From NCBI GenBank assembly GCA_019279435.1, contig JAAALK010000079.1, positions 104,823,198 to 104,887,197 of the forward strand: a stretch of DNA of 64,000 nt. The letters are read 5' to 3'. Positions 13,101 through 21,926 of this stretch are shown one piece after another. The notes below the pieces were generated by a model, which was given only the letters and a program-made list of their open reading frames with translations, made no database searches and was not told where the DNA came from. Every line of letters starts with the position of its first letter. Within the stretch, counting starts at the first letter, position 1. The DNA is from Zizania palustris. Its lineage: Eukaryota; Streptophyta; Magnoliopsida; Poales; Poaceae. The position numbers were made by a program, and so were the translations under genes.

Positions 13101-13399
13101 TGACTGAACCGACACTTCGTCTTGATCGACCTCCATCTCACGTCCTGATTGATCTCCATGCGTACATCTGAGTTCACTCTCAACTTCGACTGACACCCTC
13201 GACCATCTGGCATTAGAGTCCCCATCTAACCTTGATCCCTTACCATCGATAGTTTACGAGTATCTCAAGCATGCACACACGAGACAAACACAGACACACA
13301 CACACGTCTCCAAACATCCACACACAAACCCATGACAAAACTCCATCAATCACTCATCATAACCTTGAACCACAATGACGATCCTCACTAGGTTCCTCA
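10151..13399 (-). repeat. Solo Copia LTR, 3.2 kb
   Basis: On the minus strand it starts TGAGGAACCTAGTGAGG and ends CTGATCCCACA, with the same terminal motifs as the S1/S2 LTRs. Flanks are TCTCA (10146-10150) and TCTCG (13400-13404), a 5 bp duplication with one mismatch. T1 coding sequence is collinear across it. A minus-strand TATA box (CTATAAAAAG, about 12710-12719) precedes a GC-richer segment. The 2.6 kb AT-rich part between about 10200 and 12900 has no coding signal. At 3249 bp it is much longer than its relatives (about 2.0, 2.1 and 1.6 kb). Confidence 0.8.
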
Positions 13400-13404
13400 T
13401 CTCG

Positions 13405-14457
13405 CAACCCGAAGGCTAAGATATACTTCGGGAAATCCATGAAGGCTTGTGTGGTAGCCACTTAGCCCCTCGGGCTGTAGCAGGCAAAACACTTCGCCAA
13501 GAACTTTATTGGCCAACAATTATAGAAGATGCAGAATCATTGGTCTGAACCTATCAAGGGTGCCAATGGATGGGAAGACGAAGCCATCGTCCTTCAACAC
13601 CCCTTCAAGTGATTGATCTGGTATGGCCGATGGCACGATGTGTAATGGATCTCATCGACCCTTTCACAATGGCGAAGGGCAGCTTGAAGTTCACGATGGT
13701 AGCAATCGAATACTTTCTAAATGGGTCGAAGCCGAACCCTTAACTGCTATCACTTTGAAAAATGTGCAGAAATTATTTTGGCAAAACATTATTTGCAGGA
13801 TCGGAGTGCCTCGAGAGTTGACAATTGAAAATGTCACCTAATTCAATGTTGAACCTTTTAGAGAATTCTGCAAAGGGCTAGGCAATAAAATGTGCTTTGC
13901 AGCCATCTGTCATCCCCAATCCAATGGAGTTGTGGAGCGGGCCAATGGAAATATTTTGTCTGGCTTAGATCAGAGGATTGTAGAGTTGGCAAAGGGACTA
14001 TGGACCGAAGAGCTTCCTAAGATTTTATGGTCCATTCGGACCACTCAAGCTAGGTCTACAGGTTTTACCCCATTATGGTTGTTGTTCGGGGACGAGGCCA
14101 TGACTCCAATGGAGCTGAAAGGTTGATCCCTCCGCACAACGGAGATAGAAGTTAAAGATGAAAGGAACACTTCGCTTGACTTGTCCGAAGAAACGAGGCT
14201 TCAAGTTGTTGCCAATTTGACAAAGTACCAAGACTAGACGAAGACATTGTATGACCCGAAGGTAAAAGTTAATGAACTTAAGACAGATCATTTGGTACTG
14301 CGAAGTGTAATTGCTATGGGTAAATTAGGAAACAAATGGGAATGACCATATATTATCCTATGCTCAGGGCACCCCAGATCTTTTAAATTAGCAAATTTAG
14401 ATGGAGAAGATTTAAAGCATGCATGGCATGCAGAGCACCTTAAATGTTATTACGCTA
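13405..14457 (+). pseudogene. T1 integrase, decayed
   Basis: It starts in the zinc-binding HHCC region (EIHEGLCGSHLAPRAVAGKT), continues through the catalytic core (KWVEAEPLTAITLKNVQK at 13720-13770, then the second-aspartate region reading LTIENVT, where intact copies have a TVDNGTQ-type motif) and NGVVERANGNILSG (about 13925), and ends EHLKCYYAK at about 14457. The second catalytic aspartate is therefore lost (D to E), and the usual stop codon after the YFA end is missing. Stops occur at several positions. Inactive. Confidence 0.85.
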
Positions 14458-14620
14458 AGGGGCTCCTTGTAACGAAGTATAAAGTACCTTTCTAAATGTA
14501 TAAAAGCTTGTGGTTCGAATTATGCTTACTTCTCAATATTCTCAACCCCTGGTGGATGCATCAGGGGAATGAAGATGCTTGCAGAGGTAAGCATCTTTCA
14601 TTAGAACCCAATAAACGGCC

Positions 14621-15085
14621 TTCGAACCATTGGTTCAGAGCTTCCATAAAAGTGCCGAAGGTAGCCAAAACCTACAGATTCTGAGCCACTGGCTTGATAG
14701 CATCCGTAGAAGATTCTAAGGACTATAAAATCACGGAGTTCGAACCACTGGTTCAGAGCATTCGTACAAGAGCCAAAGGTGGCCAAAACCTACAGATTCC
14801 GAGCCACCGGCTTGATAGCATTCGTAGAAGAGTCTAAGGACTATAAAATCACAGAGTTCGAACCACTGGTTCGGAGAATTCATACAAGAGCCGAAGGTGG
14901 CCAAAACCTATGGATTCTGAGCCACCGTCTTGATAGCATCCGTAGAAGAGTATAAGGACTATAAAATCATGGAGTTCAAACCATTGGTTTGGAGCATTCA
15001 TACAAGAGCCGAAGGTGGCCAAAACCTACGGATTTCGAGCCACCGACTTGATAGCACCCGTAGAGGAGTCTAAGGACTATAAACA
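14621..15085 (+). repeat. T1 3' region: four 118 bp tandem units
   Basis: TTCGAACCA-type starts recur at 14621, 14739, 14857 and 14975, exactly 118 bp apart. Each unit is itself two diverged halves of about 59 bp: one with TTCGAACCACTGGTTC, the other with GAGCCACCGGCTTGATAGCA. Both halves share the CATTCGTA...AGAG core with the 55-61 bp units of T4 and T7. Confidence 0.85.
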
Positions 15086-15580
15086 AATAGATTCTGATCC
15101 TCCGAGTTCGAAGCATCTAAAAAAGATTCGAAGGTGACCACACTATAAGGTTTCAAGGCCCCCGCCAAATGAAACCCATCAAGAGTCCTAAGTGACAAAT
15201 TTCGGAGCTCTAATTTATAAGTTCAAAGCCGCTTACGAAGTCCATAGTGACCATCTTTTCCGACATCGAACCATTAGTTCGATCTGTCGCCTACTCAATC
15301 TCTATTAGGTAAGATATTATGATACGAACATACAGTTCGAAGAACTCTATGAAAAAGTAGAGTTCGTGGTTATAAAGTATTATTTACGAAGCCTCGACTT
15401 TAATATGTCGGGCATTGTGTGTGACCGGCCCCTATTGCATTGCATAAGGACCCCCACCCACAAAGAGGCATAGGGGAATAAGGCACAATTAAACGATGCT
15501 TCTCAAACAAATTATATTGCTTGGTTAAATCACATTACAAAATATCATAATCATGAAAAATTAGTATCTAAGCTTAAGTA
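15086..15580. other. T1 3' untranslated spacer
   Basis: Unique-looking decayed sequence between the tandem units and the antisense exons. It aligns loosely with 42200-42510 of T4 and 62110-62479 of T7. I see no gene. Confidence 0.5.
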
Positions 15581-16472
15581 GAAACGAAGGCCTCTCCGAC
15601 CCCTAGAGCTACATCCGAGACCAGCTCAGTCTTCGGAGCCTGGAGTTCTTAAAACCTTCCTTTTGGTTCGAGTTCTATTGCCCTTTTGTGAATCTCTCCA
15701 AACTCTCCGCTCTTCCTGAAGTTTGGCCCAAGTTAGAAGCTGTTCGGAACTAACCTTTGTTGGATCCTCAACTTGATGCTTCGGATCAGACCAATCTACA
15801 TACTCCGAAGATGAAGACTTTATTACTTTATCTTCTTCTTTGATGTAAGAGAGCACTTCACTAAGGACATTGGTGCTATCTCTCCATGTTCCCCCGAGGA
15901 ACGGAGAATCGAGTGCGCCTATAAGGCCTTAAGCTCTCAAGAATAGCCCAATGTTGGCAAATCCCTTCGTCAAGTTCTAATACATCAAGATAAAAATCTG
16001 AAGCATACAGCAAAACCTAAAAACAAACATCCAAACAAAGACTTTTCATTCATTGAAGAAAAAAGAACATTACAAAGTATTTTTACATAGAAAAAGCACC
16101 CTAAGAGGCTAGACCTTCTGGTCCGGAGGCACAGCAGTTGACGGAGGTGGAGCCAGAGGATTCATCTATGCTTGCCTATGCCGATGGGCTTCGTCGATCC
16201 ATGCCTTGGTTGCAGCTTCGCTATCTGCTTTCTAGGTTGCCTAGAAAGCTTCCCAAGCTAAGGCAACGTCTAGCGATGGTTGCAAGAAGCCTTCATTAGC
16301 AAATATTGTAGGCGTCGAACCCTTCACCGGAGTAATGGAGACCCCGATGGCTTCGAGGTGATGAAGGACTTCGATCCTAGCTACTTGTCCGGAGATCTCT
16401 CCATAGCGAGTACCGGAGCCCTTCATCATCTTGGCCGCTGCTTGGGTCATCTTGAGCTTCCATCCAAGAGGT
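15581..16472 (-). pseudogene. T1 antisense gene, last two exons, decayed and truncated
   Basis: On the minus strand, opposite to T1 gag-pol. The penultimate exon (16472 down to 16115) reads AAAKMMKGSGTRYGEISGQVA and ATKAWIDEAHR, matching AAKQMKTAGIRYGELSGQVS and AIKAWIDEGQR in T7. It ends at a donor AAG/GTCTAG at 16115/16114, the same place as in T4 and T7. The last exon (roughly 15995 down to 15581; acceptor not fixed) reads DVLELDE, then VLSYIKEEDK and RTKRKVLRTPGSED. Stops and frameshifts break both. The Copia LTR of S2 cuts the upstream side at 16473. Confidence 0.7.
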
Positions 16473-16674
16473 TGAGGAACCATGTTGAAGAGCATGGGCC
16501 TTATGGCTCCAGATGTGATGAGTGATTGTCAACGGAAGTCAAAGAGGAGACGTGAAGAGAAGATGAGACCTACCATGTCTGGGCCGCGTGTGACTCAGGT
16601 ACACTGGCAGCGAGCGATTATCGGGCAGCGGGGTCACGGAGTCTGGCTGGCCCAATCCGAGTACATGGGCTAGG
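16473..16674 (+). repeat. S2 5' LTR, first part
   Basis: It starts TGAGGAACCATGTTGAAGAG and is collinear with the reversed S1 LTR (4073 downward). The CRM element interrupts it after GGGCTAGG. Target site candidate on its left is GAGGT (16468-16472). Confidence 0.85.
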
Positions 16675-17585
16675 TGATGAGGACATCACTTCACATGATA
16701 CACACATGGAGCCTCCACCTACAATCCAACTACAAGGACCAATCACACGCGCCTGTGCCCGTCGCTTGAACCATGAGGTTAATTCTTTCCTTAGCAACTA
16801 TGTTAATATTTGTTTGGATGAGATGCTACTGAATACTAGTGATATTTTGTTGCTTAGGATCATGGGAGATGGAATAGAAGAGTTGGAGTTGAAGACGGAG
16901 TCGCACGGATGACTTGAAGTCAAGAATTCGCTGGTTCGGACTACATCGACCACCTTGTACCAAAATGGGCATAACTTCCTCATACGAAGTCCGATTGGCG
17001 CGTTCTTGGACTTTTTGGAAAGCTGAGGAGAAGACAGATCGTTTGCCATTGGTTTCGTCTCATTTGGAGTCTCGAGTCGACCTGTGTGTTTAAAACAGTC
17101 CTGCATGACAGAACTGGGCCATGTTGGCCCATAGTCTGAGTCTGTACGTCTTCTAGCCCACAGCCCGTGTCTGTTCGCCTTCCACAGGCTGCCTACCCTT
17201 TATATACTCACGCCAGCCACCTTTAGGGTTAGGTTTTTCTTTGTTTGCATCTACACTTGTGTGTTTAGATCCCGCCTCTTGCACCGGACCGATTGGCTGC
17301 TGCATTGGTGTTTGTGAAACCTCACCTTATCATCATTTGTCTGTGATTTGGCATTCGACTTGTATCCTTCCTGTTCTTGCTTGTGTTCTTGGGTTCGCTT
17401 GCAGGAATTAGCCTTCGTGGCGAGGTCAATCGCGTCTTGCGTGGTTGATAACCAACGGAGACAGTGGTGTAACGATTGCAAGGTTTTGATCCACCGGAGC
17501 GGAGCCTTGGATCGCCAACGTCGAGATTCTCCACCAACCCAAGTTATCCTTTACCTAACGGAAGATCGGGACCAATTTCCCATCA
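16675..17585 (+). repeat. CRM 5' LTR
   Basis: 911 bp, TGATGAGGACATC to CCCATCA, with a TATA box CTTTATATAC at about 17198-17207. Its first 240 bp duplicate the 3' end of the integrase frame, including GPITRACARRLNHE where the 3' copy reads GPITRARARRLNHE. Confidence 0.9.
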
Positions 17586-17587
17586 GT

Positions 17588-17599
17588 TGGTATCAGAGC
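17588..17599 (+). promoter_or_regulatory. CRM primer binding site
   Basis: TGGTATCAGAGC starts three bases after the LTR. It is the standard complement of the initiator methionine tRNA 3' end used by many plant Copia elements and chromoviruses. Confidence 0.9.
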
Positions 17600-18847
17600 A
17601 CAGATTTCTCGTTAGGTAATCTCGATCTGCTTTTGTTTTTACCTAGAGTCCAGAAAACCGCACCAAAAAAATTCCCCACCGAGAACCCCTTTGTGCCTTG
17701 CGATTTTAATTTCAGTTTTAACTTTGTTGAGTTCGTGTTCTTGGTCGAGTCTTGTTGCTGGTTTAGTAATCCCTTTGTGTCGTTTGAGTAGTAGTTGTTC
17801 TTGTGTCTCAAAATTTCCCCATCCGAAACCCCCCCCTCCACAACCCTATTTTGTTTTCCACATCGAGTCTTTGTGACCTCCCTTCGGTAAAACAGGCATA
17901 ACTTTTCGCTCGTTTGGCAGAAAAATCTGAAATTTTTTGAGCGTGTTCCGGACCCAATTTGGGAGGGTACCCTAACAGGGTTCCCCTGTTAGCCCTAACC
18001 AGAATAGCCAAAACAAATCAGGAAGATAAAGAAAAAAATTGGTCAAAGTTTTTGCTCGCCGGTCAGTGAACTTGTTGATTTTCTGTGAACCACATTCCAC
18101 CTCAGTTGCAGATGCCAATTTTTGTGGTTGCATCTCTGGTCATCCTTGTTCAAAAAAAATAGAGTGAAAAAAAGAAAAAAAATATAAAAAAAAGAGAAGC
18201 GGTCCTGTTAGTTGCTTGTCCGATCCCTTGTCCGAATTCTTGTCCGATCTCTTGTCCGATCAGTGGCAGGCAGTGGCAGTTTCTGCTTGTCCGATCCCTT
18301 GTCCGAACTCTTGTCCGATCTCTTGTCCGATCAGTGGCAGGCAATGGCAGTTTCTGCTTGTCCGATCCCTTGTCCGATCTCTTGTCCGATCTGCAGAGAG
18401 CTGATTTTGGCCTGTTATTGCTTCCATTTGATTTTTGGGCACATAGTTTCCCTCTATTGCTTGAACTTTCACATTGGGAGCACTAAGGCCAGCAACTTTG
18501 AAGAGTACTAGGGAATACTTATTGAACTTGGTTTAACTGTTATTATTATCGATAATCCTTGCTACTCACTTGCCTTCCAAGCTACACCTTTCTCTTGGTC
18601 AGGACAGGATCATTTCTTGCAATTGCACACCACCCTCCACTTGGTTCATCACCTGTAGGCCGGTGACCTCACTGCGGCGTGGTAAAAACACTTGCAAGCG
18701 TGGGTAAGGCGCTTGACGGATTGCTTCCACCACACACCCACCACCCCACCTAGCTGTTTTACATAAGGATTATTCTTTGCTGTTTTGTCTTTTACTAACA
18801 TAGCAGCACTTATTGTACAACGTGTTTTGAACACTCACATGGAGTAG
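17600..18847 (+). other. CRM leader; gag coding region absent
   Basis: Leader DNA with poly-A and AT-rich parts and the 71 bp repeats. I find no Gag motif or knuckle. A candidate gag start (ATGGAGTAG near 18839) meets a stop at once, and the protease part follows directly, so gag appears deleted between about 18839 and 18848. Confidence 0.65.
18215..18392 (+). repeat. CRM leader tandem repeats, 71 bp unit
   Basis: CTTGTCCGATCCCTTGTCCGA restarts at 18215, 18286 and 18357, exactly 71 bp apart; the third copy is partial. Each unit contains four TTGTCCGA words and a GTGGCAGGCARTGGCAG segment. The minus-strand frames with D-R-T-R repeats arise from this array. Confidence 0.9.
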
Positions 18848-20059
18848 GACGACCAGGCACAACGGAATAATCTGTTTCAGACCTTCTTCCTCGTCAAAGA
18901 CCGTCGTGTACGTGTCATCATCGACAGCGGTAGTTTCAACAATTTGGTGAGCCAGGACATGGTAATGAAGCTTCAACTTCCCACACGTGAACATCCACAC
19001 CCTTACCACGTGCAATGGTTCAACAATAGCGGTAAGGTCATGGTAACACAAACTGCTCACATCGAATTTTCCATTGGTACATACTTCGGAGTTGCTGATT
19101 TTGATGTAGTACCAATGCGAGCATGTTCTCTATTACTTGGTAGACCTTGGGTATATGATACTGATGCTACACACCATGGTAGGAGCAATAAGTACACATT
19201 TATGTATAAAGGAAAGAAAGTTACATTGCTTCCTATGACTCCTGCTGAAATTGTGAAATTTGAACAAGAAAAACATGCTAGGGATGCACAAAAGAGCAAA
19301 CAACCTTCTGAAAATCAGCAAGTAGCTAAAACACCTTCGAGGCAACAAAAAGATAAAGTTGTTTCTCCTTCTTCATCACAAGTTATCAATCTTAAAGGAC
19401 GTGTCATGCTTGCAACTAAAACTAACCTTGCAGTACATAGTTTTCTTGGTCTTGCATGTTTCTACCGACGTTTTGTGAAAGATTTCAGCACCATAACCGG
19501 TCCTTTACCTGAGTTGACCAAGAAGGGAGTTACTTTTACTTGGGAGCCAGCACAAGAACAAGATTTTGCCACACTCAACGATCGCCTTACACGTGCACCT
19601 CTACTTCAGCTACCCGACTTCAGTAAGCCTGTTGAGTTAGAATGTGATACTGGTGGTGTTGGAATAGGAGATGTGCTGCTACAAGGAGGTAAACCCGTGA
19701 CCTATTCTAGTGAGAAATTGCATGGTCCACAATTGAATTATTCTACCTATGATAAGGAATTATATGCCTTAGTGCGTGTGCTTGAAACTTGGCAACATTA
19801 CCTTTTGCCTAAGGAGTTTATTATTCATTCGGATCATGAAGCATCGAAGCATATACGTAGTCAAGCAAATCTGAATAAAAGACATGCTAAATGGGTAGAA
19901 TTTATTGAGACTTTTCCATATATCATTAAGTATAAGAAAGGGAAAGATAATGTGATTGCCGATGCTTTATCTAGACGTTATACATTGCTTTCTCAACTTA
20001 ATTATAAGATCTTTGGTTTAGAAACATTGCTATGTGGCACGATGCACTACTTGCAATAA
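18848..20059 (+). CDS. CRM protease-spacer-RNase H fusion frame (RT core deleted)
   Basis: After the stop at 18845 the frame reads NNLFQTFFLVKDRRVRVIIDSGSFNNLVS, the Ty3/Gypsy aspartic protease with D-S-G near 18923, and continues through SLLLGRPWVYD. A charged spacer follows (KHARDAQKSKQPSENQQ). At about 19400-19440 it jumps from VMLATKTN straight to FLGLACFYRRFVKDF, the connection domain after RT, so all RT boxes including the Y-x-D-D box are missing. RNase H follows (VELECDTGGVG, LNYSTYDKELYALV, FIIHSDHEA, NVIADALSRR). It ends soon after FGLETLL, where a second deletion joins it to integrase. The frame is open over about 400 codons despite the deletions. No in-frame ATG starts it. Confidence 0.85.
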   Translation, partial: DDQAQRNNLFQTFFLVKDRRVRVIIDSGSFNNLVSQDMVMKLQLPTREHPHPYHVQWFNNSGKVMVTQTAHIEFSIGTYFGVADFDVVPMRACSLLLGRPWVYDTDATHHGRSNKYTFMYKGKKVTLLPMTPAEIVKFEQEKHARDAQKSKQPSENQQVAKTPSRQQKDKVVSPSSSQVINLKGRVMLATKTNLAVHSFLGLACFYRRFVKDFSTITGPLPELTKKGVTFTWEPAQEQDFATLNDRLTRAPLLQLPDFSKPVELECDTGGVGIGDVLLQGGKPVTYSSEKLHGPQLNYSTYDKELYALVRVLETWQHYLLPKEFIIHSDHEASKHIRSQANLNKRHAKWVEFIETFPYIIKYKKGKDNVIADALSRRYTLLSQLNYKIFGLETLLCGTMHYLQ

Positions 20060-21248
20060 AGCTAAGTCCCGTCTAAACCCACATGGCCTTTATATGCCTC
20101 TGCCCGTTCCTAGTGTACCTTGGGAGGATATTTCTATGGATTTTGTGTTAGGATTACCTAGAACTAGGAGGGGGAGAGATAGTATTTTTGTGGTGGTAGA
20201 TCGGTTCTCTAAAATGGCGCACTTTATACCTTGTCACAAGAGCGACAACGCTACAAATGTTGCTGATTTGTTTTTCAGAGAGGTCGTACGCTTGCATGGA
20301 GTTCCCAATACCATCGTTTCAGATCGTGATGCCAAGTTCCTAAGTCATTTTTGGAGGACGTTGTGGCATAAGTTGGGGACGAAGCTGCTGTTTTCTACTA
20401 CTTGTCACCCCCAAACGGATGGGCAAACGGAGGTCGTCAACCGTACATTGTCCACGATGCTAAGGGCTGTTTTGAAGACCAACCTGAAGCTTTGGGAAGA
20501 GTGTCTACCTCATATTGAGTTTGCATATAATAGGTCAATACACTCCACTACTAAGGTAAGTCCGTTTCAAGTGGTTTATGGCTTTAATCCGCATGCTCCT
20601 ATTGATTTGCTACCATTACCACCATCTGAAAACTTGAATTTTGATGCTACTACACGTGCTGAATTATTGCTTAAGATGCATGAAACTACTAAAGCAAACA
20701 CAGAGAAAATGAATGAGAAATATCGTGCTTATGGTAGTAAGGGTAGAAAAGAGATAACATTTGAACCGGGTGATCTTGTTTGGTTGCACTTGCGCAAGGA
20801 TCGCTTTCCTGATTTGATAAAGTATAAATTGATGCCACGTGCTGATGGTCCTTTCCGTGTGCTTGAGAAGATAAATGATACTGCATATAAACTTGAGTTG
20901 CCTACAGCTTTTGGGGTTAGTCCCACATTTAACATTTCAGATTTAAAGCCCTATTTGGGAGATGACGATGAGCTTGAGTCGAGGACGACTCCAATTCAAG
21001 AAGGGGAGGATGATGAGGACATCACTTCACATGATACACACATGGAGCCTCCACCTACAATCCAACTACAAGGACCAATCACTCGCGCCCGTGCCCGTCG
21101 CTTGAACCATGAGGTTAATTCTTTCCTTAGCAACTATGTTAATATTAGTTTGGATGGGATGCTACTGAATACTAGTGATATTTTGTTGCTTAGGAACATG
21201 GGAGATGGAATAGAAGAGTTGGAGTTGACGACGGAGTCGCACGGATGA
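20034..21248 (+). CDS. CRM integrase with centromeric C-terminal tail
   Basis: The frame opens at the end of the zinc region (ARCTTCNKAKSR keeps the Cys pair; the His pair is deleted). The catalytic core is complete: SMDFVLGLP with the first aspartate, IVSDRDAKF with the second, and TDGQTEVVNR with the glutamate. The GPY-like region (FEPGDLVWLHLRKDRF) and the CRM tail follow (VSPTFNISDLKPYLG, ELESRTTPIQEGEDDED, GPITRARARRLNHE). The 3' LTR begins at 21011, so the last 79 codons lie in the LTR, as in group A CRM elements where the CR motif is proposed to target centromeric chromatin. The frame overlaps the preceding one by 26 bp. No upstream ATG is evident. Confidence 0.85.
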   Translation: MARCTTCNKAKSRLNPHGLYMPLPVPSVPWEDISMDFVLGLPRTRRGRDSIFVVVDRFSKMAHFIPCHKSDNATNVADLFFREVVRLHGVPNTIVSDRDAKFLSHFWRTLWHKLGTKLLFSTTCHPQTDGQTEVVNRTLSTMLRAVLKTNLKLWEECLPHIEFAYNRSIHSTTKVSPFQVVYGFNPHAPIDLLPLPPSENLNFDATTRAELLLKMHETTKANTEKMNEKYRAYGSKGRKEITFEPGDLVWLHLRKDRFPDLIKYKLMPRADGPFRVLEKINDTAYKLELPTAFGVSPTFNISDLKPYLGDDDELESRTTPIQEGEDDEDITSHDTHMEPPPTIQLQGPITRARARRLNHEVNSFLSNYVNISLDGMLLNTSDILLLRNMGDGIEELELTTESHG

Positions 21249-21921
21249 CTTGAAGTCAAGAATTCGCTGGTTCGGACTACATCGACCACCTTGCACCAAA
21301 ATGGGCATAACTTCCTCATACGAAGTCCGATTGGCACGTTCTTAGACTTTTTGGAAAGCTGAGGAGAAGACGGATCGTTTGCCATTGGTTTCGTCTCATT
21401 TGGAGTCTCGAGTCGACCTGTGTGTTTAAAACAGTCCTGCGTGACAGAACTGGGCCATGTTGGCCCATAGTCTGAGTCTGTACATCTTCTAGCCCACAGC
21501 CCGTGTCTGTTCGCCTTCCACAGGCTGCCCACCCTTTATATACTCACGCCAGCCACCTTTAGGTTTAGGTTTTGCTTTCTTTGCATCTACACTTGTGTGT
21601 TTTGATCCCGCCTCTTGCATCGGACCGATTGGCTGCTGCATTGGCGTTTGTGAAACCTCACCTTATTATCGTTTGTCTGTGATTTGGCATTCGACTTGTA
21701 TCCTTCCTGTTCTTGCTTGTGTTCTTGGGTTCGCTTGCAGGAATTAGCCTTCGTGGCGAGGTCAATCGCGTCCTGCGTGGTTGATAACCAACGGAGACAG
21801 TGGTGTAACGATTGCAAGGTTTTGATCCGCCGGACCGGAGCCTTGGATCGCCAACGTCGAGATTCTCCACCAACCCAAGTTATCCTTTACCTAATGGAAG
21901 ATCGGGACCAATCTCCCATCA
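21011..21921 (+). repeat. CRM 3' LTR
   Basis: 911 bp, the same length as the 5' copy, with TATA at about 21536-21543. It is followed by the second CTAGG. Confidence 0.9.
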
Positions 21922-21926
21922 CTAGG

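Larger units (their letters stand above)
1..16472 (+). mobile_element. T1: decayed Tat-lineage Ty3/Gypsy element (interrupted)
   Basis: This is the oldest layer of the stack. The window opens in the last bases of its 5' LTR, followed by a primer binding site, a gag-pol relic and a 3' region with tandem repeats and antisense exons. The relic is collinear with the intact frame of T7: gag and protease at 235-1981, protease to RNase H at 7801-10150, integrase at 13405-14457. It is interrupted by the Copia relic S1, by a solo LTR at 10151-13399, and finally by S2 at 16473. Its remaining 3' part and 3' LTR must lie beyond the right edge of the window, after all nested insertions. The many stops and frameshifts mark it as long dead. 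Confidence 0.85.
16675..21921 (+). mobile_element. Non-autonomous CRM-type chromovirus (centromeric retrotransposon)
   Basis: Two 911 bp LTRs flank 3425 bp of internal DNA, and 5 bp copies of CTAGG flank the element (16670-16674 and 21922-21926). The host LTR is continuous when the element and one duplication are removed. LTRs start TGATGAGGACATC, as in grass CRM/CRR elements, and end CCCATCA. The internal part has the tRNA-iMet primer site, a leader with 71 bp repeats, a protease-spacer-RNase H fusion frame and an integrase frame with the CRM-type C-terminal tail. Gag, the RT core and the integrase zinc region are absent. By eye the LTRs differ at about 25-30 positions (near 3%). Confidence 0.9.

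Noticed and set aside
14621..15085. CRISPR-like array
   Set aside because: The units are contiguous 118 bp tandem dimers without unique spacers, in a plant retrotransposon.
18150..18472. Frames with D-R-T-R or C-P-I repeats in the CRM leader
   Set aside because: They arise from the TTGTCCGA array and have no start context or conservation.
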